DNA of 64,000 bases from CAYWPG01 sp964460035. GTDB taxonomy: Bacteria > Pseudomonadota > Gammaproteobacteria > Nitrococcales > AK92. Positions within the stretch are counted from its first letter, which is position 1, and every line of letters starts with the position of its first letter. The translations under genes were made by a program, and so were the position numbers. This document shows positions 50,538 to 60,081 of this stretch, piece after piece. The stretch lies in contig CAYWPG010000016.1 in the NCBI GenBank assembly GCA_964460035.1, positions 8,465 through 72,464 of the forward strand, given 5' to 3'. Under the pieces are notes generated by a model. The model did not search any database, was not told where the DNA came from, and saw only the letters and a list, made by a program, of their open reading frames with translations.

Positions 50538-51716
50538 TTAGTGGACCGCAGTGCGGCGGCTGGCGATCTCGGTGCCGGGTTGCCAGATATAGCCTGCGGC
50601 GACCGTGGAGGCGGGCGAGCCGTCGCGGTTCATGTATTCACGATAAACCGGGGACGGTTCCTCCGCTCCCACATCGCTGGCGGGAACGAACTGCGTTCCT
50701 CTGGCAGTGAGCCCGACTTCCTGGTCCAAAACGCGGCGTACGAACTCGCGATGACTCGTGAAGGAGATCGGGTCGGGGATCTCGCGCGGAAGAATTTCCG
50801 CCGGGTCGCGGCGCTCTACGTCCTTGTATATATCCATGGCGAAGTGCAGCTGACCGAGCTCGTAGTCGAGCATGCGTTCCCAGATGGCCTTGATGCGCGG
50901 GTTACCTTCCTGCTGGGCGCAACTGTAGTAGTTATAGATCTCGGTAGCTTCGTGCAGCAGCCACTTCTCCAGCCAGGTCTCGGTGGGGTCTATGATCGAG
51001 CTGTACTGCGTAACGTGCTGCTCCTCGATGGAGGCGATCTCGGCGTAGAGCTGGCGTGCCACCGGGTCGGCGAAGATGGGCCCGATGTTCATGTAGTAAT
51101 CGCGCGTCTGAAACTCGGACGCCATGATCGTGAGCGCATTGAGTTTGGTGATCGGGGCCGCTTTGTCTTTCCGATAGTGCTCGCGCAGATCGTCCATGGG
51201 ATCGCGGTGTTCGATTTCGGTCGGACGACCCGCCATGATATCGGTGTAACACTGCGTGACGTTGTTCGGATCCTTGCCTTCAAGGCGATCGAGCAGCGCC
51301 GAGTAGCGGTAGAGATGGTCGAAGTCTTCCAGCATGCCGAATCGATATACCTGCGCCAGGTAGTCGTCGGGCTCCTGCTGAGCGACCGCTGCGGTCACCT
51401 CGATTGCGACCTGCTCGTACGCGACCGTGACCTCCAATGGAGATTCATCCGGAGACAGCAGCCAGTTGACCAGAGTCTGCTGGTGGTGATCTACACGGCG
51501 CACGCGCGCCAGCGGCCCTTGCAGAGGCTTGTTCATGCGTGCGCACGCGTGAAGGAAGCGCACCGCCTCCTGTTCGATACCGTTCATCAGGATCACGCGC
51601 ACCCGCGTGAAGGCATCGTCATCGAGCTTGCTGATAGGGGCGGGCGTGAGTTCGCGCCAGGTAAAACGCTGGCGCTCAAGGGGGGTGCCCTTCTCGTCCC
51701 AGATGTTCAGTGCCAT
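50538..51716 (-). CDS. ferritin-like di-iron protein (392 aa)
   Basis: A 392-residue soluble, mostly helical protein. Metal-ligand-like motifs occur in two regions: EQVAIEVTAAVAQ with MLEDFDHLYR, and EIASIEEQHVTQY, then EATEIYNYY with DYELGQLHFAMD, which suggests a ferritin-like fold possibly with a duplicated site. The start at 51716 (MALNIWDEKG) has GAGGAACC upstream. First gene of the three-gene operon. No characterised relative was recognised, and function is open. Confidence 0.75.
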   Translation of the reverse strand: MALNIWDEKGTPLERQRFTWRELTPAPISKLDDDAFTRVRVILMNGIEQEAVRFLHACARMNKPLQGPLARVRRVDHHQQTLVNWLLSPDESPLEVTVAYEQVAIEVTAAVAQQEPDDYLAQVYRFGMLEDFDHLYRYSALLDRLEGKDPNNVTQCYTDIMAGRPTEIEHRDPMDDLREHYRKDKAAPITKLNALTIMASEFQTRDYYMNIGPIFADPVARQLYAEIASIEEQHVTQYSSIIDPTETWLEKWLLHEATEIYNYYSCAQQEGNPRIKAIWERMLDYELGQLHFAMDIYKDVERRDPAEILPREIPDPISFTSHREFVRRVLDQEVGLTARGTQFVPASDVGAEEPSPVYREYMNRDGSPASTVAAGYIWQPGTEIASRRTAVH

Positions 51717-51845
51717 TGCCGGTTCCTCTATGGCAGGGAATAACCTCCCGCTCTGAATTGGGCTGTGACCGGACAAAGACAACCGATTGCTAATACTCTC
51801 TGGAATCCGCGCGGCGGGTGCGACGGCAGCACCCGCCGCACTGTG

Positions 51846-53204
51846 TCATTGCGCGCTTAGATAGCGGTTGACGGCGGCAATGGCTTGTTCGTCCAGCGAT
51901 TCGCCGATAGCCGCTTGCAGGCGCAGGTAGGTGAGCAGATAGCCATAGCGGGCTCCTGCCAGGTCGCGCTCGATCTGAAACCGTTCGCGTTGAACGTTGA
52001 GCAGATCCAGCGTGGTGCGCAGTCCCAGCTCCAGGCCGCGCTGGGTGGATTCCTCGGTGCTGCGTATGGACCGCAGCGCCTGCTCCAGCGCGCGCACCTG
52101 CTCCAGATTCGCGACCAGGGTCAGGTAGGCCGATTCGGCTCCCAGCGCCGCTTCGCGCTTAGCGTTCAACAGCTGGTGAAAGCTGGCCTCGCGCAAGGCG
52201 GTGGCCTGCCGCACCCGGGCGTTTATCGCGCCGCCGGTGTACAGCGGCATGGACACGGTGATGCCGATGCTGGCGCGATCGGTGGTAGCGTCCGCTCCCG
52301 GCGGCAGCTGGGCAGCATAGCCCTGATAGCCGCGGCCTATGCTGCCCACCAGATCCACCCGCGGGTAGCGCGCGGCGCGATTGCGGGCAATCTCGCCGCG
52401 TGCCAGCTCCAGCCCCGTTTGCGCGAGCAGCACCTGCAAATTGTTCTCTTCCGCCGCCTGAGCCCATTCGCTCGCATCGGCCGGTTGCGGCACCTCGGGC
52501 TCGAAGGCGGGCGAGAGCCCGGCGATGCGCCCGACGGGAGCGTCGATCAGTCGGCGCAGCGCTTCGCGGGCGATACGCAGCTCGTTCAAGGCCGCCAGGC
52601 GACGCGCCACGGTTCCGTCCAGGCGCGCCTGAGCGTCGTTGACGTCGGTCACCGTGCCGGCTCCCAGCTCGAAGGCCCGCCGGGCTCGCTGCAGCTGCGT
52701 TTCGATAGCGCGCAGCTCGGCATCGAACGTGGTGACGGCATCCTCGGCCTGCAGTACGCGGAAGTAAGCCTCGGCCACTCGCAGCGCCAGCTGTTGGCGC
52801 GCCAGTTCGTAGCGCAGCTCCGCCTGATCGGCGACCGTGCGCGCCACGCGCAGCGCGACGAACGCATCGGCGCGAAACAGGGCCTGAGTCACGCCGATGC
52901 CGGCACTGTAGGCCGTATAGTGATTTTCACTATCCAAAGCCATCCCGCCAGGGCCGTCGATCTGCGTCTCCTCCCATATGCGGTTGGCCTCACCCTGCAG
53001 TCCGATCTGCGGCAGGATCAGCGATCGTGCTTGCGGGATTTGCTCCCGGTCCGCGTTCAGCTGCTCGCGCGCCGCGGCGATCTGCGGATCATGCTGGTGT
53101 GCGAGCCGATAGGCTTGCAGCAGATCGATGTCCGCTGCCTGCGCCGGCAGAACCGTCAACAGTCCCGTGAGGGCCAGGCAGCGCAGAATCGGGCGTGTTC
53201 TCAT
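51846..53204 (-). CDS. TolC family outer-membrane efflux protein
   Basis: Outer-membrane channel of the tripartite efflux pump encoded upstream. The 452-residue protein has a signal peptide (LRCLALTGLLTVLPAQA) and two long similar halves of the TolC fold: DIDLLQAYRLAHQHDPQIAAAREQL opens the first, and NNLQVLLAQTGLELARGEIARNRAARYPRVDL starts the second, with VSMPLYTGGAINARVRQA. AAGGAG is 9 bases before ATG 53204. Its first 116 bases overlap, in another frame, the end of the RND pump gene. Confidence 0.93.
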   Translation of the reverse strand: MRTRPILRCLALTGLLTVLPAQAADIDLLQAYRLAHQHDPQIAAAREQLNADREQIPQARSLILPQIGLQGEANRIWEETQIDGPGGMALDSENHYTAYSAGIGVTQALFRADAFVALRVARTVADQAELRYELARQQLALRVAEAYFRVLQAEDAVTTFDAELRAIETQLQRARRAFELGAGTVTDVNDAQARLDGTVARRLAALNELRIAREALRRLIDAPVGRIAGLSPAFEPEVPQPADASEWAQAAEENNLQVLLAQTGLELARGEIARNRAARYPRVDLVGSIGRGYQGYAAQLPPGADATTDRASIGITVSMPLYTGGAINARVRQATALREASFHQLLNAKREAALGAESAYLTLVANLEQVRALEQALRSIRSTEESTQRGLELGLRTTLDLLNVQRERFQIERDLAGARYGYLLTYLRLQAAIGESLDEQAIAAVNRYLSAQ

Positions 53205-56200
53205 CGTTCGAAGACTCCTTGTTCTTGCCGGTGCGGCGGCGCAGCCGTTCCAGCCCATTTTCGATCAGCGAATATACTGCGGGTACCACCACCAGCGTCA
53301 GCAGCGTCGAGGTGATCATTCCGCCAATGACCGCCACCGACAGCGGGCCGTTGGTATCGGCGCCCGCGCCAAGGCCGAATGCCGCGGGCAGCAGCGCCAG
53401 GATCAAGGTCAGCGAGGTCATCAGCACCGGACGCAGGCGGATGGGACAGGCCTCCAGCAGCGCTTCGTCCACACCCAGGCCCTTGGCGCGCAGCTGGTTA
53501 GTCATGTCCACCAGCAGGATGGAGTTCTTGGCCACCAGTCCGATCAACAGCACCAGGCCGATCATCGAGAAGATGTTCAGCGTGTGTCCGGTTGCCCACA
53601 ACGCTGCGACCCCGCCGATCATGGCCAGCGGCTGGGCGACCATGATGATCGCGGGCTGTATGAAGGAGTTGAACTGGCTGGCCAGCACCATATAGACGAG
53701 CACCATGGCCAGTATGAAGGCAAAGGTCATATAGCCGGCGGTCTTGGCGAACTCCTCGGCCTCGCCCTGGAAGCTGACCGTATAACCCAGCGGCAGCACC
53801 TGATCGGCGTACTCTTGGACTATGCCGATGGCATCGGCCAGGGGCACCGCCGGGGCGCTGAAGAAATTGGCGGCATACTGCAGCGAGTTGCGGCCGATCA
53901 CGGCAGCGCCTATGGACTCTTCGATGCTGGCGACGGTGTCCAGCCGGACTAGCTGACCTTCACGGTTGCGCAGAAAGATCTTGCCCAGGTCGCTGCTCTG
54001 GCGGAATTCACCATCGCGGCCCTTGAGGCGGATGTCGTAGCGGTGGCCGTCGCCGGGCAAGTCGTTGTACTTCGCCACGTCCAGGCCGCCGGCGAGTATA
54101 TTCACCGCCAATGCCAGGTCCCGGGTCGAGAGGCCCAGCGCGGAGGCGCGCTCGCGGTCCACTATTAGTTCGATCTGCGGCAGGTCCAGCTGCAGGTCCA
54201 GATCGACCATCCCGAGCCGGCCATCGGCATTGAGCCGTTCCTGCAGCGTTTGCGCCAGTCGGGCAACCTGGCCCAGTTCCGGGCCGCGGACTACGAACTG
54301 CAGCGGTTCGCCTCGCGCGCCGCCCACGATCGGTACGTTGGTGGGGAAGGCGCGTACGCCGGGTATGGCTGCCAGCTCGCCGCGCAGCCGCTCGATCAAT
54401 TGGCTCTGGCTGGTGGTGCGTTGCTCGCGGGGCAGCATGCGGACGAACACGATGGCGGAGTTCGCCTGGCTTTGTGCGCCCACGAAGCTGAAGTAGCTGA
54501 GTACCTCGGGTTGGCGGGCCAGGATCGCTTCGATCTCGCGCAGCCGTCCGTCGGTGTATTCGACGCTGGAGCCGAGCGGGGTGCGCGCCGAGATCAGGAA
54601 GGAGCCCTCATCCTCTTCGGGCACGAAGGTCTTGCCGGTGGCGGCGAAAAAGTAGCCGCTGGAGAGCACCACGGCAGCGGCCACCGCGAGCACCGACCAG
54701 CGATAGCGCAGCGTAACCGCGACCGCACGCCGGTAACCGCGCTCCATGGCCCCGAAGGCGCTCTCCAGCGCTTGCGATACCCGGCCCGGCTTGCGGTCGA
54801 CCTCGCCAATGTAGCGCGATGCCAGCATGGGCGTGAGTGTCATGGACACGAACCACGACACCAGCACGCCGATGGTCACCACCACCCCGAAGGAGGTGAA
54901 GAACATGCCGATGATGCCGCCCATGAAGATTACGGGCGCGAAAATGGCGACCAGCGTGAGCGTTGCCGCGAGTACAGGGAATACTACCTCGTTAGTGCCC
55001 TTGATGGCGGCCACCATGGGATCCTTCTCGCCTTCTTCGCGATGGCGGAAGATGTTCTCCAGCACTACGATGGCATCGTCCACCACCACGCCGATCAGCA
55101 GCAGCAGCGCCAGCAGGGTAACGGTGTTGATGGTGTAGCCGAACATGTACATCGTTGCGACTGCCCCGAGCAAAGACACGGGGATGGCAGTGGCAATGAT
55201 GAACGTAGAGCGGATGCTCTTCAGGAATAGCCACACCACCAGTGCCGAGAGTATGGTGCCCAGGATCAGGTGCTCTTCCAGTGCCCGCACCATCTCCAGG
55301 ATGAAGCTGGAGCTGTCGGAGGAGATGTGAATCTCGATGCCGGGCGGCAGCTGGGGCCGGATTTCGGTGTCGAGGCGGCGCTTGACCTCCTCGATGATGG
55401 CCACCGTGTTGGCGTTGGCGACCTTGACGATGCCCAGGCCGACGGTGGGTTCGCCGTTGTAGCGTGCCGCTTCGCGTGGATCGGCCAACCCGTCGATGAC
55501 CTCGGCGACGTCGCGCAGCCGAACCGGCACGCCGTCGCGATGGGCGATGATCATCTGTTCGAGCTCGCGCGGGCTGTGGAACTCGAGATCGAGCTTGATC
55601 ATCGCCTCGCGCCCGGATCCGACCAGAAAACCGCCCGGGAGCTGGACATGCTCGCTCTGGAAGACCAGCAAGAGATCCTGCGTGGTGATGCCGTAAGCGG
55701 CCATCTGCTCGGGCAGCAGCTCAACGCGTATGGTGCGTTCCAAGCCGCCGCCGACGCGTACCTCGCCTACGCCGTCGATCGTCTCCAGCCGCTTGGCTAC
55801 GACGTTGCGGGCATATTGATTGAGCTGCTGCAGGGTGCGGTCGCCGCTCAACGATAGCCACATGATCGGCTGCGCGTTGGTTTCGACCTTCGCCACGGTC
55901 GGTATCTTGGCGTCCGCCGGCAGCTCGTTGACGATCTGATTGACTTTGGCCTGGACGTCGTTGAAGGCCGCATCGATGTTGGTATCTATCGCAAAGGTGA
56001 TGACCACCACCGAGGTGCCGGGTGAGGAGCTGGATTGAATCCGCTCGATGCCCGGGATGCTGTTCACGGCGTTCTCGATAACGCTGGTAATCGAGGTGTC
56101 GATAATGTCGGGGTTCGCGCCCGGCATGACCGTGACCACCGATATCACAGGGAATTCGATGGCGGGAAACCGATCGACGCCGAGACGCTCGTAGCTGATG

Positions 56201-56277
56201 TAGCCAAACAGGACCAGAACCGCGCTCATCATCAGCGCGAGCACCGGCCGCTTGATAGACAGTTCGGGCAGACTCAT
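53089..56277 (-). CDS. RND efflux pump inner-membrane subunit
   Basis: Proton-driven drug or solute exporter of the AcrB/MexB group (HAE1-like). The 1062-residue protein has 12 membrane helices, two large periplasmic loops, and the proton-relay helix with LLIGVVVDDAIVVLENIF; the second half has MIGLVLLIGLVAKNSILLVD. The ATG overlaps the adaptor stop (ATGA). The last 38 residues (PDSALPGPHGTV onwards) are encoded over the tolC-like start and look unlike pump sequence, so a stop codon has probably been lost. Substrates unknown. Confidence 0.94.
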   Translation of the reverse strand: MSLPELSIKRPVLALMMSAVLVLFGYISYERLGVDRFPAIEFPVISVVTVMPGANPDIIDTSITSVIENAVNSIPGIERIQSSSSPGTSVVVITFAIDTNIDAAFNDVQAKVNQIVNELPADAKIPTVAKVETNAQPIMWLSLSGDRTLQQLNQYARNVVAKRLETIDGVGEVRVGGGLERTIRVELLPEQMAAYGITTQDLLLVFQSEHVQLPGGFLVGSGREAMIKLDLEFHSPRELEQMIIAHRDGVPVRLRDVAEVIDGLADPREAARYNGEPTVGLGIVKVANANTVAIIEEVKRRLDTEIRPQLPPGIEIHISSDSSSFILEMVRALEEHLILGTILSALVVWLFLKSIRSTFIIATAIPVSLLGAVATMYMFGYTINTVTLLALLLLIGVVVDDAIVVLENIFRHREEGEKDPMVAAIKGTNEVVFPVLAATLTLVAIFAPVIFMGGIIGMFFTSFGVVVTIGVLVSWFVSMTLTPMLASRYIGEVDRKPGRVSQALESAFGAMERGYRRAVAVTLRYRWSVLAVAAAVVLSSGYFFAATGKTFVPEEDEGSFLISARTPLGSSVEYTDGRLREIEAILARQPEVLSYFSFVGAQSQANSAIVFVRMLPREQRTTSQSQLIERLRGELAAIPGVRAFPTNVPIVGGARGEPLQFVVRGPELGQVARLAQTLQERLNADGRLGMVDLDLQLDLPQIELIVDRERASALGLSTRDLALAVNILAGGLDVAKYNDLPGDGHRYDIRLKGRDGEFRQSSDLGKIFLRNREGQLVRLDTVASIEESIGAAVIGRNSLQYAANFFSAPAVPLADAIGIVQEYADQVLPLGYTVSFQGEAEEFAKTAGYMTFAFILAMVLVYMVLASQFNSFIQPAIIMVAQPLAMIGGVAALWATGHTLNIFSMIGLVLLIGLVAKNSILLVDMTNQLRAKGLGVDEALLEACPIRLRPVLMTSLTLILALLPAAFGLGAGADTNGPLSVAVIGGMITSTLLTLVVVPAVYSLIENGLERLRRRTGKNKESSNDENTPDSALPGPHGTVDGSAGAGSGHRSAASLSARTPA

Positions 56278-57356
56278 CGCGCGCTCTCCTGCAGGCTGAC
56301 CAGGGCGCCATCGGTCAGGAAGCCGGCGCCATCCAGCGCTACCAGCTCACCGGGTTGGAGACCGCTGAGGATCTCGACTTGTCCATCCCGCATCGTGCCG
56401 ACTTCGACAAGACGCGCCGTGGCGCGGCCGTTGGCAATGACGTACACGGTGCGCCCGGCCGGTCGCAATACGACGGCAGCCTCCGGCAGCACGATGTTGT
56501 CGCGCGTCTCCAGCACCACCGTGCCGCGCACGCTCGCTCCCGCGCGCCACGAGCCCGGGTTCTGCACATCCACGATGGCTTCCACCGCACGGGCCCGGCC
56601 CAGCGATGGGCGCAGCTCGTCGATTTTGCCGGTGACCACCTCATCCGGTGCCAGCGGCGTGCTCAAGCGTACCGGTAAACCGGGGGAGAGGCGGGCGGCG
56701 ACGGTTTCGGGGAACGGTAGATGCACTCGCAGCGTCTGGCCGCTGACCAGGCGCAGCAAAGGTTGGCCAGCCGCTACGAAGTCGCCGGCAGTGATCAGCC
56801 GCTGGTCGACTACACCGCTCACGGGAGCCAGCACGCGGGTATTGCGCAGGTCGCGCTCGGCGTTGTCCAGGCGCGCCTGCGCGCCGCGAAGCTGCTCGCT
56901 GAGCGCCTGCAACTGCGAGCGGCTGTCTTCGTACATGGCCTCGGCGATGAAGTTTTCCTCGAGCATGCGCCGATTGCGCTCGACCTGCCGTTGCTGATTT
57001 TCCACCAGCGCCTGCAGACGTTGAACGTCGGCAGCGGCGGCGTCGCGCGCCAAGCGGTAGGCCGTGGGATCGATCTCGGCCAACAGTTGGCCCTGCTGCA
57101 CCTGATCGCCGGCATCGACGAGGATGCGAGTCACCCGTCCGGATACTTCCGCCGTCAGCGCCGGTGCCGACTTGGAGTCCACCCAGCCTACGGTGCTGTC
57201 GGTTACTTCTATGGTTGCGCGCGCCGCGGTGTGAACGCTGATGCGCGTAGCGGGTATGGTCGGCGCAGCTTGCTCCTGGGTGGCCGACTCCGGGCCGCCG
57301 CAGGCACTGAGGCCGACGACCGCGGCGAAGATGATGACGAGATGACGCCCCTGCAT
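56274..57356 (-). CDS. RND efflux periplasmic adaptor (lipoprotein)
   Basis: Membrane-fusion protein that links the RND pump to the TolC-like channel. The 360-residue protein has a lipoprotein signal (FAAVVGLSAC, Cys19), the barrel-sandwich/lipoyl halves (GRVTRILVDAGDQVQQGQLLAEID and APVSGVVDQRLITAGDFVAAGQPLL) with a coiled hairpin of about 70 residues between. AAAGGGG precedes the ATG. It lies between the tetR gene (24-base gap) and the pump gene (4-base overlap). Confidence 0.94.
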   Translation of the reverse strand: MQGRHLVIIFAAVVGLSACGGPESATQEQAAPTIPATRISVHTAARATIEVTDSTVGWVDSKSAPALTAEVSGRVTRILVDAGDQVQQGQLLAEIDPTAYRLARDAAAADVQRLQALVENQQRQVERNRRMLEENFIAEAMYEDSRSQLQALSEQLRGAQARLDNAERDLRNTRVLAPVSGVVDQRLITAGDFVAAGQPLLRLVSGQTLRVHLPFPETVAARLSPGLPVRLSTPLAPDEVVTGKIDELRPSLGRARAVEAIVDVQNPGSWRAGASVRGTVVLETRDNIVLPEAAVVLRPAGRTVYVIANGRATARLVEVGTMRDGQVEILSGLQPGELVALDGAGFLTDGALVSLQESAR

Positions 57357-57380
57357 GTGGAAACCCCTTTCCGAGATTGA

Positions 57381-58010
57381 TTATTTGTCTTTGCGTACGA
57401 TTCCCTGAGTGAGCATCGCAACGACGGTATTGCTGAATGTCTGCGGATCGACTAGCGGCCGGTCGCGTTGTTCGGGCTCCAACAGGCTGTCCAGGAAGTA
57501 CACGAGGTTGCTGCCCAGGAGCAGCATGGTCAGCATGCGGGAGTCGATATCCGAACGCAGATGGCCGAGGTCGATCAGGCGCATGATCGCGCTCTCGACG
57601 AGTTGGTACCGCTCCAGCAGCACATGACGCGCAAGGTCGCGGTCGCTGCTAGGGTTGTGAGCAAGCAGTTGGCGCAGGAACAAGACCACGGCGCTGGAGT
57701 GTGACAGCATTGCCTTCAGGTGCTGGCCGGTGAATGCCGCCAGTGTGCTCTCGACCCGGTCCGAAGTCGGCGCCAATTGCTCCAACACGCTCTCCAGTAG
57801 CTGCGCCGAGCTGTCTACGACGGCGCGGTACAGTTCCCACTTGCTGGCGAAGTGGTGAAAGACGTTGGCTTTGCTGACCCCCGCCGCTTCGGCGATGTCT
57901 CTGACCGACGCGCCTTCGTAGCCACGCTCCGCGAACAGCGCACTGGCTGCCTCGATGATGCGCCTGGCAGCGTCGGTACTGGTTTCCCGCTGGTCGGAAG
58001 CTACGCTCAT
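57381..58010 (-). CDS. TetR family regulator of the efflux operon
   Basis: A 209-residue TetR-type repressor. The DNA-binding part is RRIIEAASALFAERGYEGASVRDIAEAAGVSKANVFHHFASK (shown in part: helix-turn-helix about residues 32-53), and the rest is the all-helical ligand domain. The start at 58010 (MSVASDQRE) is preferred; the frame is open much further upstream but without protein-like content. It is the first gene of the tetR-adaptor-pump-channel operon, so it most likely represses its own operon through the palindrome 32 bases upstream and releases it on binding a pump substrate. Confidence 0.92.
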   Translation of the reverse strand: MSVASDQRETSTDAARRIIEAASALFAERGYEGASVRDIAEAAGVSKANVFHHFASKWELYRAVVDSSAQLLESVLEQLAPTSDRVESTLAAFTGQHLKAMLSHSSAVVLFLRQLLAHNPSSDRDLARHVLLERYQLVESAIMRLIDLGHLRSDIDSRMLTMLLLGSNLVYFLDSLLEPEQRDRPLVDPQTFSNTVVAMLTQGIVRKDK

Positions 58011-58041
58011 GTATCCTCTGGTGCCGCTGAAAGAGAACATG

Positions 58042-58057
58042 CTGACCGACCGGTCAG
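58042..58057. promoter_or_regulatory. TetR operator palindrome of the efflux operon
   Basis: CTGACC-GACC-GGTCAG (58042-58057) is a perfect 6-base inverted repeat with a 4-base spacer, inside a wider TGACTGACCGGTCGGTCA-type site (minus strand) seen before many TetR-controlled RND operons. It lies 32-47 bases upstream of the tetR start. Confidence 0.7.
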
Positions 58058-58427
58058 TCATTGCTGGCGCTAAATCTAACCCTGCCGCTGACGCAACGCA
58101 ACAAGAAGATGCCGCGACGATACCTGGGAGAGGGGAGGGGCTGTCCGTGTGTGGGCTACAGCGCGGGCAATACAGAGCGAAACCGGCCCTGATAGTGCGA
58201 GGCAGGCGTGGCAGCAACGGTAGCGACGCTAACCGCCGTTCCGGTAGGTAGCGACCGCGCGCACTGTCAGCCTCTGGCGCGACGGCAGGGCGCAACGCTC
58301 CTTGGGTATTGTCCGCGCCGGCGCGATCAACGCTAGCCGGACCGCCGCCTTGGTCTGTAACAGCGGGTGCCTAGGGTGCGCTGGGGAGGGAGACTGGTCG
58401 GGCGGCATAAGCTGCCTTGGTCCTGTG

Positions 58428-58604
58428 TTACGGCCTGCCGCCGCCTCGGCCAACCAGTCCGGCGATCAGGGAGATCACGAAAAGGACGACGAAAACGAAG
58501 AACAGGAACTGCGCGATTCCGGACGCGGCGGTGGCGATACCACCGAAGCCGAACACGGCCGCCACGATGGCGATAATGAAGAATGTCAGCGCCCAGCCAA
58601 GCAT
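58428..58604 (-). CDS. DUF1328 small membrane protein (YtjA-like)
   Basis: A 58-residue two-helix membrane protein. It opens MLGWALTFFIIAIVAAVFGF, continues GGIATAASGIAQFLFFVFVV and ends in a glycine-rich GLVGRGGGRP; this is the complete DUF1328/YtjA pattern. AAAAGGAG lies 6 bases before the ATG and the TAA stop is at 58428. Family members are small inner-membrane proteins of unknown function, often stress-linked. It is an independent unit between the efflux operon and folE2. Confidence 0.93.
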   Translation of the reverse strand: MLGWALTFFIIAIVAAVFGFGGIATAASGIAQFLFFVFVVLFVISLIAGLVGRGGGRP

Positions 58605-58923
58605 ATCGAACTCCTTTTCGGCCTGTGCGTAACCAGCGGTGCTTCCATCGAACGTGGGGCTGAGGCGGTCGTTTTCAAACGAGGACGGCGTCTTGGACAG
58701 GCGGGGCTCCGGGCCACGAATCTCGGTCTTATCCCCTGTCGCTAAAAAAGCCTTTCGCGCCCACGATTCCCACAGCTGCCCGCCCTTTGGCGTAGGCCGG
58801 GGCGGGCTCCTCTAATCCTCTAAGGAGAGCCTACTGCGCACCTGTGGTGCGTAGGTGCTGTGGCGCAGCACGCTGAACAAGGCGAGGAAGCGTTGGTTCA
58901 GCATGCTGCCGGGACAGGCGCGG
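58605..58923. other. gap between DUF1328 gene and folE2
   Basis: About 320 bases with no supported gene. It should hold the promoter of the DUF1328 gene and the end of the folE2 transcript. A hairpin CCTA..CGCACC/GGTGCG..TAGG near 58830-58857 lies past the folE2 stop but has no T run. Confidence 0.45.
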
Positions 58924-59736
58924 TCAAGCGTCGGGCTTGGTATGCTCGATCAGCGCGTAGGCGGAGTGGTTGTGAATGGACTCGAAGTTCTCCGAGGCTG
59001 CGATATAGGCCGCGATGCGGTCGTCGGCATTCAGCCGCGCCGCCACGTCGCGCACCATGTCTTCCACGAATTTGGGATTGTCGTACGCGCGCTCGGTTAC
59101 GTACTTCTCGTCCGGCCGCTTGAGCAGACCGTACAGTTCGCAGGACGCTTCCTCTTCCACCAGATCGATCAGCTCTTCGATCCATACGAACTCGCGCAGG
59201 CGGGCGATAACGGTCACGTGTGAGCGCTGATTGTGCGCGCCGCGGTCGGAGATCTGCTTGGAGCAGGGGCAGAGGCTGGTGACCGGTACCACCACCTTTA
59301 CCGACAGCTGCGGTTTGCCGTTGTTGATCTCGCCGATGAAGGTGACTTCGTAGTCGAGCAGGCTGGGCACGCCCGAGACCGGCGCATACTTGCGCACAAA
59401 GTAGGGGAACGTCATCTCGATGTGGCCCGACTCGGCCTCCAGGCGCCGGGTCATCTCGACCAGGATTTCCTTGAAGGACTCGACGGTGATTTCCGTGTCG
59501 TGGCTGTTGAGGATCTCAACGAACCGCGACATGTGCGTGCCCTTGAAGTTGTGCGGCAGGTTCACGTACATGTTGAACGTCGCCACGGTATGCTGATCCT
59601 GACCGCTACGGTCGCGGACCCGCACTGGGTGACGGATGTCTTTAATCCCCACCTTGTTGATCGCGATCTGGCGGGTGTCGATCCGGCTCTGCACGTCCTC
59701 GATCCCGGACCGCTCGATGGTGGTAGCCTGTGACAT
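58924..59736 (-). CDS. folE2: GTP cyclohydrolase I type IB
   Basis: Converts GTP to dihydroneopterin triphosphate, the first step to folate (and to queuosine precursors). The 270-residue protein is of the FolE2 type: VGIKDIRHPVRV, FNMYVNLPHNFKGTHMSRF, the active-site cysteine in SLCPCSKQISDRGAHNQRS, and ENFESIHNHSAYALIE at the end. FolE2 works with metals other than zinc and often replaces FolE in zinc shortage; no Zur box was seen upstream. AGAGAGGATCG precedes the ATG. It starts 345 bases downstream of ispA. Confidence 0.96.
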   Translation of the reverse strand: MSQATTIERSGIEDVQSRIDTRQIAINKVGIKDIRHPVRVRDRSGQDQHTVATFNMYVNLPHNFKGTHMSRFVEILNSHDTEITVESFKEILVEMTRRLEAESGHIEMTFPYFVRKYAPVSGVPSLLDYEVTFIGEINNGKPQLSVKVVVPVTSLCPCSKQISDRGAHNQRSHVTVIARLREFVWIEELIDLVEEEASCELYGLLKRPDEKYVTERAYDNPKFVEDMVRDVAARLNADDRIAAYIAASENFESIHNHSAYALIEHTKPDA

Positions 59737-60081
59737 GGTATCGATCCTCTCTCAGCGTAGCCCGGCACGCGCCAAGGCAGCGGGGCCAGCCACGCATTCG
59801 TTAAGGTGCCGCGGCGCACCGATGCCCGCGACGGTGACCTTGCCGGGCACTCCCTTGTGCGCCGGCCCAAGTCGATTCAGTGCTGCCAGCCGTTCCAAGG
59901 CGGCGGGTTATACGCAAAACGCTCTCCGGTGCCCGTGGCCCCATCTACCGAAACCTCAGGATGTCTTCCGGCGGGCTGCCGCAGATGCCGAAACTCACGT
60001 AATGACTGACTAAAACACTCGGATACTAGTCGAGCCGCCGATGCTTGACAATCGCGGCGGTTGAGCTGCTTGTCCGCTTCT
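59737..60081. other. gap between ispA and folE2
   Basis: About 345 bases without a supported gene. A small stem GGTGC/GCACC lies at 59805-59820. In many relatives dxs follows ispA directly; no trace of dxs coding sequence was recognised here. Confidence 0.45.
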
